A DNA stretch of 64,000 nucleotides from Agapanthus africanus (lineage: Eukaryota; Streptophyta; Magnoliopsida; Asparagales; Amaryllidaceae). Numbering within the stretch: the first letter of the stretch is position 1; every line of letters starts with the position of its first letter. Below are positions 56,138-64,000 of this stretch, piece after piece. A program made the translations under genes and the position numbers. Under the pieces are notes generated by a model that did no database searches, was not told where the DNA came from, and saw nothing but the letters and a program-made list of their open reading frames with translations. Location: contig CM057347.1 of assembly GCA_030015575.1 (NCBI GenBank), positions 511,441,176 to 511,505,175 on the forward strand, read 5' to 3'.

Positions 56138-59100
56138 TGTCACGCCCCGCTTCCCAGAGTACGCAAGATTGGGCACGTGACATAGCCAACCATGCTACCT
56201 GTGGGTAGGACGCATCTGTCCACAGTCACATTACGGTTGTAAAGATATCAAGAACAGAAAAATAAACTAAACTAATACATGTCCAAATCCATAATAACAA
56301 GAATCAATAAACAATAAGTGCGGAAGCTAATGATCCAATACAATGAATAAACAGTACGTCCCATAATGCGGGCTCACATCTGGAAATGAACAGAAATAAA
56401 TAAACTAAACCCTAAGGACTCACTGTTCAGCCTGCTGGCTGAAGTACTCCTGCTCGGTCGTCGACAAAGGTACGGAATCTGGGCCATGCAAAACCCAGAC
56501 ATCAGCGTGTCAAAACATCAAGTATATAGCATAAACATGGTAATAAGCAATGCAAGTATGAACATGAATAAAGCAATAATAAGAGATAACAAGCAGGGTA
56601 ATGTGCAAAGGTGACTAAACTGTCCTATCAGGTTTTCTACTTTATAGTCTTTGAAATCAATTGATGAATCGTCGATGTAACCCAATAGTATCCCGTACAT
56701 ACCCGGGACCACGGCCACAATATTCTCGGCGGCAGCCGAGACATGCCGTAAGGCACAGAATAGGAAAGTATTAGTATCCCGTACATACCCGGGACCACGG
56801 CCACAATATTCTCGGCGGCAGCCGAGACATGCCGTAAGGCACAGAATAGGAAAGTATTAGTATCCCGTACATACCCGGGACCACGGCCACAATATTCTCG
56901 GCGGCAGCCGAGACATGCCGTAAGGCACAGAATAGGAAAGTATTAGTATCCCGTACATACCCGGGACCACGGCCACAATATTCTCGGCGGCAGCCGAGAC
57001 ATGCCGTTAGGCACAGAATAGGAAGGTGTACACTCGGTATTACCCCGTACATACCCGGGATCACGGCCACAATATTCTCGGCTGAAACCGAGACATGCCG
57101 TTAGGCACAGAAAGGAATGTGTACACTCGAACGGTAGTGAACTGTCGAGTTACAAGTCAGGTTCATCTTTGATTTCCCCATACCCCCAAGCTATGTATGT
57201 CAGGTCAGGTATTCAGTAGTCAAGGACTAATGCCAACACAAAGTCAAGTAAAAGTAGGTCTGTCTGGATCGACAGCAGGAATGGTTAGGTTGTCGGCATT
57301 AGGCATGAAATCATGAAACAGGTCATGTCATGGTACAGCAGGATGAGTCGGTATGTATGTGTATGTCAGGCGTAGCAGGGTCAGGCCAATATGTCGTGCA
57401 ATCGAGTAAGTGCTCACAACAGGTATACAATCAATAATGAACAGCAGCAGGAAACAGTAATTAACCACAATATTCCATATAACCACAGTGATGTTTGTAT
57501 TCTCTTATTAACCGGTTCAATCATCTTTAGGGTGCAATAGCCACAAGGTAAAGCAATATCCACAATTATAAATTAAGGAACTACATGAAATTATACTAAA
57601 TATAATAATAATCCCATGAATGGTTTAACAGTTTAAGCAGATATGATTCAGTCGTTTTATTTAGTTAAAGCATGGATTGATGTGGGTTAATTAATTACGA
57701 GGAACTGTTGTAACGATTCCAGTATAAAGATAACTGCAATAATATGATATCAAATGCCATCATTAAGCTGTGGTATTAAATAGTATGAGTTCAAATGCGT
57801 GGCAAGACTAGATCTCGCACGCTAGCATGTTAGAGCAAGTATTCAGATACTTGCCTCGACGGTTCGCAAACTGGAACACGGATGCGATGTCGGCAGAAAA
57901 TGCGATATGATAGCACGGGCCACGGATCGAGTCCCAACAGAGAACAACGGGATCACACGGACCAGGGGGCTTCGCTGGAGCGTCGGGTTCGCCAAGACGG
58001 CACGGTCGGATTCCGGCAAAACGCGACAACAAGTTAGAAACAGACAAAAGATTCAATGCGATCAGCGGGGGGTTTATACTGCACAAAGGAAAGATAGGGA
58101 TGCTCACCGAGAGATACCAGGGACGGCCACGACGGGCTCGACGGCGATGGGACACCGGCGAGGCAACGGCGGCGGCGGCTGCAAGGGCTGGAGGCCTCGG
58201 GTGTGCGGGCGAGGGTGCTGCGGCGAGCTAGAGGAAAGGGCGGTCGGCTCTGGTGGTCGAGGGGGAGAAGGAGGTGGCCCTGGTGACGGCGGCGAGGTCG
58301 CCGGCGCGTTCTCCGGTGAACAGCGGGGTAGGCGATGGGTGAAGGCTCGGGTTGGTGGTCCGGCGAGGAGAGGAAGGGAGGTGATGACGAGGTCGTGACG
58401 AGGAGGATGAGAGGGTATCGAGGGGGTCGTCGGCGACGGGAGGTCGCGTCGACGGCGAGGTCTGCAGGGTTGGAGGCGTCGTCGGTTTGAGTGCAGGTGC
58501 GGGGATCGGCGGGAGAACGAGGGGAGGAAGGTGCGGTGAGTCTCGTGGTGGCGAGGGCGGCGACGGCGAGGTCGCGGGGGAGTCGGCGGTGAGATCGCGA
58601 GGCTAGGGTTAGGGTTTCGTGTGGGTTTCGTGATGGAGGAAGATGGGTTGAGGGAGGCTGCATGGGAAATTAATAGAGGAAGAGAGAGAGAGAGAGATTG
58701 GAGAGAGATTGAGGGAGGAGAGAGAGAGAGATAGGGAAAAGGAGCGGGGCCCACGCGGGTGTAATCCCACGCTGGGATTGGCCACGAGAAAGATTTGAAT
58801 GAGATTGAAATTAAGATTGAAGGAGCTGGGTAAGTAAAACAGTTGAGGAAAATATATTTTCGTATATATTAAAGTTAAGGTATTAAATTGAAACGGGCCC
58901 TTTTTGGCGCGAAATGAAACATTTCCAAATCGCGCCCGGGTTGCGCCCAAATGTTCCAAATTCAAATTATAGGATTTTAAGCGGGTTCCAAATTTTGAAA
59001 CTAGGTGTTTAATGATTAAAATGTATGCCCCCAAGTCGGACACTTGCACGCGCGCGTAGTCGTCCAAACTTGCCCGTTTAGCCAAACGGAACGGAACCTC

Positions 59101-59314
59101 GACACGCGGACGCTACCACGCGACTAGTGGCGACGAGTAGCCCAACATGGACATCTTAAATTTTATTTTAGGGGTTAAAATTTGTTATGTGCCAAAATGA
59201 CTTAACCGGTTAAAATTTAGCAATAAACACCAGAAAAATCAGGAAAATTGGAAATGAGCAATAGACAACCCTCAACTAGTAATATACATAGTATTATTGG
59301 GCTCGGGTGTTACA
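56138..59314 (-). repeat. 5' LTR of the Tekay-like element
   Basis: Almost identical to 48127-51280. It has four full 86-bp units (starting 56687, 56773, 56859 and 56945) plus the divergent one, instead of three. It is followed by TSD ctaat, then by the continuing inverted Tat solo LTR. Confidence 0.93.
56687..57115. repeat. 86-bp tandem repeat in the 5' LTR, four units plus one divergent
   Basis: Same unit as at 48676-49015, one copy more. Confidence 0.85.
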
Positions 59315-60204
59315 CTAATAGGTGCTATCCGTCCACCTCTCCGAAGATGCCAAGTTGATTTATGGCACCGTGTATCGGAGGTTTAGACGGATGCGGCCGA
59401 TGCAGCAGACTTCGTCAGATTCCCCCTCGCTTGAGGGGTTTTTGATTGTGGGGACGCTCTTCCCTGCAGGCGCAAGCCCCTGCAGTTAATTACGCTACCG
59501 CATCGCGGTAACAACTTTCTCCTTCTCCAGCTGGTCACTTCGTGTCGTGGGTGTTTGTTTTGTTTGTGGTTGCCCGTGGATTGTATACGGAGACTGATTT
59601 ATGTCGTCGCCCGTAGGACGTGGATTAGTCCAAATCCGTATTTTCTTAGATTTGGGTTTGGGGTTTTGGTTTGAGGACACGTTAGCCATATTTGAGGCTA
59701 AGATCAACTCAAACGTTTGTTAAGGATACGTTAGTCCAATTTGAGACTAAGATCAACTTAACGGGATCGTTTAGATCCGACAAAAGAGCGTTTGGAGGCT
59801 CGATTGTTCCAGTTTAGGGACATGGTGGTCCATTGCCAGTTTAAGGACATGGTGGTCCATTGTAGTTTAAGGACGCATAAGTCCGCGGGTTTAAGGACCC
59901 CACAGTCCGTATCTTGGTTTAGGGACGCATAAGTCCATGAGTTTAAGGACCCCACAGTCCGTGTTGATGTGTGGTTGTCGGGACCCGTTACCTCTCTGAA
60001 GACGTTGAAGGATTACAACGACAAATATCAGAGGAGTTCCGAGATGTACCCTTGAACCAATGAGTTGGTTGAAAGAGCAGATGCGCTCAGTTCAAGATGA
60101 TTTGAGGACTTATGGCCAATTTTGGCTAAGTCCAATTGTGTTTGAAATATTGGCTCTCTGCTGGTCCATTGAAGGAGAGGCTTTGCCTCTAGAAACTTAG
60201 CCAA

Positions 60205-61510
60205 TTGGGCTAAAGCTAGTGTTAAACACTAAAGGTCAACAGTGTTGAACACTGGGAATAACATTAACAAGTTAGTGTTAAACACTAAAAGATAATCAGT
60301 GTTAAACACTAGCAACAGGGCTTTCAAATTAGTGTTAAACACTAAAGCAAATCAGTGTTAAACACTGGTAATCAGAGATTTCAAATTAGTGTTAAACACT
60401 AAAGCAAATCAGTGTTAAACACTGAGAACAAAGTCTTCAGATTAGTGTTAAACACTAAGGAGAGAGGGGTCACGTGTGGACACGTGAGAGCGCCCTGATT
60501 TCCCTTATTTTATTCTGCAGATCAGTGTTTAACACTTTTAATTTCCTGGCCATCATGTGTGGGCATGTGATGGAGGTCCCCGCTCTGGTCTGTTAGAATG
60601 CTCATTAGGGGTCACGTGGTGACACGTGAGGGCGCCCTAAATGTGGAGCCAAATCTCCTTTTCTTCGTTCTGTAAATAAGCGTTAGACACTTTTTATGTT
60701 TTCTTTGGAGCATCATGTGCCGCCACGTGAGGAGGATTAGTGCCTGATTGTTAAAGCATCAGCCAAGGGGTCACGTGGGAGCACGTGAGAGCGCCCAAGG
60801 CCTTTATTTCTTTTGCTTTTTCTTTCTGTGTTTCGGGGGTCACGTGGAGCACGTGATGCACTGCCTCAAAGGGCTTTCTGTAGATCTTTTGGGGGGGTCA
60901 CGTGGTGACACGTGACCCTGCTTTTCTGTAGTTGCTTAGAAGATCTGTTAATCCCTCCCAGGAATCAAATTCCTCATAGGGTTGAACCCTAACAATAATT
61001 TCAGAGGAATTGAATTCCTAGTTCCTTTTGAAGAGTTGAACTCTGAATTTTCTGTAGGAATTAAATTCCTCATATATGTGAAGAACTGAATAGGGTTAAA
61101 CCCTAATAAAAGCTTTAAGGAATTAAACCCCCACTCTCTGTTAGAGAATTATTCTGGGGAATAAGATTAAGGGAATTAAATTCTTGTTGTTTTAACAGAA
61201 CTAAGTTCTTAACTAGGGTTAAACCCTGATTCTTTTCATTCTGAAGGAATTAAATTCCCATAACACAGGGTCAAACCCTAATTTTATTTTGAAGGAATTA
61301 AATTCCTATAGTTCTGTGAGAATTAAATTCTCGCGCTTCCATTCCCTCTCTATGCTTTGGATCTGCATGGCAGGATCTCAACCCATTGAGAATTAAATTC
61401 TCAACTCAAGGGGAGATGTGCACTTTACAGATCCTCCATCAAAGAGAGAAGAAATATGTCCTTCTGTTTTATATCAGAGTCAAACTCTGTTGAGAATTAA
61501 ATTCTCTTTT
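60205..61510. repeat. Palindrome cluster in the inverted Tat solo LTR
   Basis: It contains many copies of AGTGTTAAACACT (60210-60560), then GGAATTAAATTCC, GAGAATTAAATTCTC, AGGGTTAAACCCT and AGAGTTGAACTCT types (60960-61510), the counterpart of 25529-26540. CACGTG pairs lie between the two groups, in the same order as in the full element. Confidence 0.82.
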
Positions 61511-62474
61511 CTTTCAATGAAACCTTCCCTTTCTTACCTAGGGTTTTCTTTTGCAGAAGATCCAAATTCCTCTAAAGTATCAAGGCTCTCTCTCTTTTCT
61601 TCCCTCTGCATATATCCTTTTCTTGTGTGTCTCTTGGCTCCTATTTATAGGAGAAGCAGCCGAGTCAATTAGTTTTGGTGGATCTTTCATTAGGAGATTT
61701 GATTTGTATCCATCATTCGTTTTGGACCTTTGGATTATTAGGTGAATTTTACTCACCATTGGATTTTAAATCCAGAGATTCTCCTCTGTTATTTTGGTTA
61801 GATTTTACGGGGAAATCTTTCCAAATTCGAGATTTTCCCATAGATAGATGATATTTAATCATCTTTAATTCAATCGGTTGCTTTTGGAAAGATTTGAAAG
61901 GTCTTTTCTCAGAATTTAATTCTGTTAACAAATGGGCTTTGAAGTCGGTCACCTGTGGTCACGTGACCCTTGGTCACGTGTGGGCACGTGACCCCCTTGG
62001 AACGAGCCTTTTTCTTTCTTTTTGCGCTCTGTCTTCTGGTTGCTGCTTAACCGTCACGTGCTATCACGTGACCCCTGGTCACGTGGGAGCACGTGACCCT
62101 CGTCTAGACTCTTTTTCTTGATTTAACCGGAGAACAAGTCTGCTGTTTTTGAGTATCACGTGCCAACACGTGACCCTGGTCACGTGGGAGCACGTGACCT
62201 CTTCTGAAGCCTTTTCCTTGATTTGATCAGGGAACCGGTTTGCCTTTGAAGCCGCTTTTAATTGTCACGTGCCAACACGTGACCCAGGTCACGTGGGATC
62301 ACGTGATCCTTTCTGAAGCCCTTTTCTTTGATGTAGTCGGGAAGCTGAATTTGCCTTGCTGATGCTTTTAGATGTCACGTGCCAACACGTGACTGCTGGT
62401 CACGTGTAAGCACGTGACCCTTTTCTGAAGCCTTTTCCATAAGCTTTTCTGATTTTAAATCAAGAAACACCTGC

Positions 62475-62878
62475 TTTAGTCCATAAATGGACTTAAGCAA
62501 CTTGCATACTTTCCCGCTGCTCCCACTCTGATTGAAACCTTCTGGCTGATCCATATAGACGCACTCTTCTAAATTACCATTCAGAAAAGCCGTCTTTACG
62601 TCCATCTGCCAGATTTCATAATTATGGAAGGCAACAATAGCAAGAAGGACCCGAATGGATTTGAGCATAGCCACTGAAGAAAAAGTTTCGTCATAGTCCA
62701 AACCAGGTCTTTGACGAAAACCCTTTACAACAAGTCTAGCCTTATAGGTTTCCACCTGTCCATCTACACCAATCTTTTTCTTGAATATCCATTTGCATCC
62801 TATGGGTTTTACCCCATCTGGAGCAAAGTCCAAAGTCCATACTTTGTTGGTGTACATGGACTCCATTTCGGTCCGCAT
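62475..62878 (-). pseudogene. Angela-like Copia RT N-terminal segment
   Basis: The minus-strand frame shows KVWTLD, GCKWIFKKKIGVDG, YKARLVVKGFRQRPGLDY, VKTAFLNGNLEECVYMDQPEGF and KLLKSIYGLKQ, the conserved Copia RT blocks. It stops at the TSD of the inverted Tat LTR. It is a fossil segment. Confidence 0.88.
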
Positions 62879-63055
62879 TGCATCTAGCCATCGTATCGAA
62901 TCACCGCTCTGGATGGCCTGTTGGAAGCTAGTAGGTTCATCATCATCAATGATGCAATTCTCTCCATCCCCATCTATGAGAAAACTATAGTATCTCTCAG
63001 GCGGATGAAACGGCCTACTACTCCTGCGGAGGGGTGCGGGAATGTCCTGTTCTTC

Positions 63056-64000
63056 TTAAACTACTGGTTTTACCAAACTTTCAGTAGTAGTTTGTGGTTC
63101 TGGAATTTCTTCCAGTTCTATTTCGCTGCCACTTATTTCCTTTTCTAAAAACTGATATTCTAGAAAATGGGCATTACGAGAAACAAAAACCTTTTGTTCC
63201 TCTGCGTAATAGAATAGATACCCCTTGGAGTTCTTTGGATATCCCACAAACTTACACTGTACTGATCGTGCCTCGAGCTTGTCCACATACTGCTTTTTAA
63301 CAAAAGCTGGACATCCCCATATCTTCAGATACTGAAGATAAGGTTTCTTCCCACTCCACATCTGATATGGCGTGGTAGGCACAGTCTTGGTAGGAACTAT
63401 GTTCAAAAGATATGCCGCTGATTCTAGCGCATAACCCCAGAAAGATCGCGGTAACTCAGCATTACTCATCATGGAACGTACCATATCTAATAGGGTTCGA
63501 TCCCGTCTCTCCGATACACCGTTATGCTGTGGAGTGTATGGAGGAGTAAGCTGAGAGAGAATTCCTTTCTCTTTTAGGTAACCAAGGAACTCGGCACTTA
63601 AGTATTCACCACTTCGATCAGATCTTAGTGTCTTGATACTTTTGCCGGTTTGGTTTTCTACTTCATTCTTATACTCTTGGAATTTCTCAGAAGCCTCGGA
63701 TTTATGTTTCATTAAGAAAACGAATCCGTACCCAGAGTAATCATCCGTAAAAGTAATGAAATAGGAAAAACCACCTCTTACATATGTAGACATTGGACCA
63801 CATACAACGCTGTGTATGAGTCCTAAGAGCTCGCTTGCTCTTACTCCATGTCCAGTGAATGGAGTCTTTGTCATCTTTCCTTTGAGACATGATTGACAAG
63901 TGTCATAAGATTGATATTCGAACGAGTCTAAATATCCTTCTCTATGTAACTTAGTTAACCTTGTCTCATTGATGTGACCTAGTCTACAATGCCATAAGAA
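63056..64000 (-). pseudogene. Angela-like Copia pre-integrase and integrase segment
   Basis: From the window edge the minus strand encodes a pre-integrase zinc region (WHCRLGHINETRL, then CQSCLKGKMTKTPF). Integrase follows, with TFTDDYSGYGFVFLMKHK, LRSDRSGEYLS and the last catalytic Glu in TPQHNGVSERRDRTLLD, then the PYQMWSGKKPYL region. Protease and Gag lie past 64000. Confidence 0.88.

Larger units (their letters stand above)
48127..59314 (-). mobile_element. Tekay-like chromovirus (Ty3/Gypsy), 11.2 kb, TSD ctaat
   Basis: Two 3.15-3.18 kb LTRs in the same orientation, TSD ctaat at 48122-48126 and 59315-59319, a PBS, gag, pol and a C-terminal chromodomain-like region. LTR length and domain order fit the Tekay (Del) clade. 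By eye the LTRs differ at roughly 12-15 positions apart from repeat-number changes, so the insertion is recent (of the order of 0.2 million years at grass-like rates). Nearly whole, with about two coding interruptions. Confidence 0.93.
48062..62469 (-). mobile_element. Solo LTR of the Tat family, inverted, TSD cctgc, holding a Tekay element
   Basis: It reads as the reverse complement of the Tat LTR: the LTR end (TGTTTCCCTCCGAACGG) at 48062 and the LTR start (TTTTAAATCAAGAAACA) at 62469. The TSD is cctgc at 48057-48061 and 62470-62474. After removing the nested Tekay element and its 5-bp duplication it is about 3.2 kb. It has the same CACGTG pairs (60465-60920, 61950-62420), TTTAA palindromes (60205-61510) and GGAC/GTCC hairpins (59810-59970), but is clearly diverged from the 23-kb copy and therefore probably older. 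Confidence 0.9.
22065..64000 (-). mobile_element. Angela-like Ty1/Copia element, incomplete at the window edge
   Basis: Minus-strand order from the right edge is: pre-integrase zinc region and integrase (64000-63056), start of RT (62878-62475), RT centre (48061-47606), end of RT and RNase H (24572-23910), polypurine tract, and 3' LTR (23895-22065). Two insertions interrupt it, each with a perfect TSD: cctgc at 48057-48061/62470-62474 and gagcc at 24568-24572/47606-47610. LTR start and domain sequences fit the Tork/Angela group. The coding part is broken in several places besides the two insertions. Gag, protease and the 5' LTR lie beyond the window. Confidence 0.88.

Overview
The window is from a flowering plant with a large, repeat-rich nuclear genome. 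The evidence is a complete, intron-split nuclear gene for a chloroplast 2-Cys peroxiredoxin together with nested LTR retrotransposons of plant-specific lineages (Angela-like Copia, chromodomain Tekay-like Gypsy, dual-RNase-H Tat-lineage Gypsy). I cannot name the species. Codon use and LTR types would fit many monocots or basal angiosperms.

Region 1 (about 1-12118) is the only clear host-gene region. The 2-Cys peroxiredoxin gene (BAS1 type) lies on the minus strand with seven exons between 10728 and 469, encoding 269 residues with every catalytic residue present. Its second intron (3437-10326, 6.9 kb) has been colonised by old elements: a probable solo LTR, two copies of one Copia LTR facing each other, a Copia 3' remnant, a fold-back MITE and a degenerate minisatellite. 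The exons and splice sites are untouched.

Region 2 (12119-22064) is the 3' part of a minus-strand Gypsy-like element: one LTR, then an array of hairpin-bearing tandem repeats. It is split by a 3.3 kb solo LTR with TSD ggatc, which is itself split by a second solo LTR with TSD cttaa.

Region 3 (22065-64000 and beyond) is an Angela-like Copia element on the minus strand, running off the right edge. It holds two insertions of one Tat-lineage Gypsy family: a full 23.0 kb copy (24573-47605, TSD gagcc, plus strand) and, only 456 bp of Copia sequence away, a solo LTR in the opposite orientation (48062-62469, TSD cctgc). The solo LTR in turn contains an 11.2 kb Tekay-like chromovirus (48127-59314, TSD ctaat). 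The five target-site duplications read directly from the sequence give the order of insertion.

The most unusual content is in the non-coding parts of the Tat-type elements. Their LTRs and post-pol tails are built from many short perfect palindromes and hairpins. Arms differ from copy to copy but still pair, while loops or cores stay fixed: TTTAA-centred palindromes, paired CACGTG boxes, GGAC/GTCC hairpins, TCCTCACGA-loop hairpins, and 88-bp hairpin repeats in the second element. Such compensatory variation suggests selection for DNA or RNA structure. The full Tat element also carries two related antisense ORFs of unknown function between pol and its 3' LTR.
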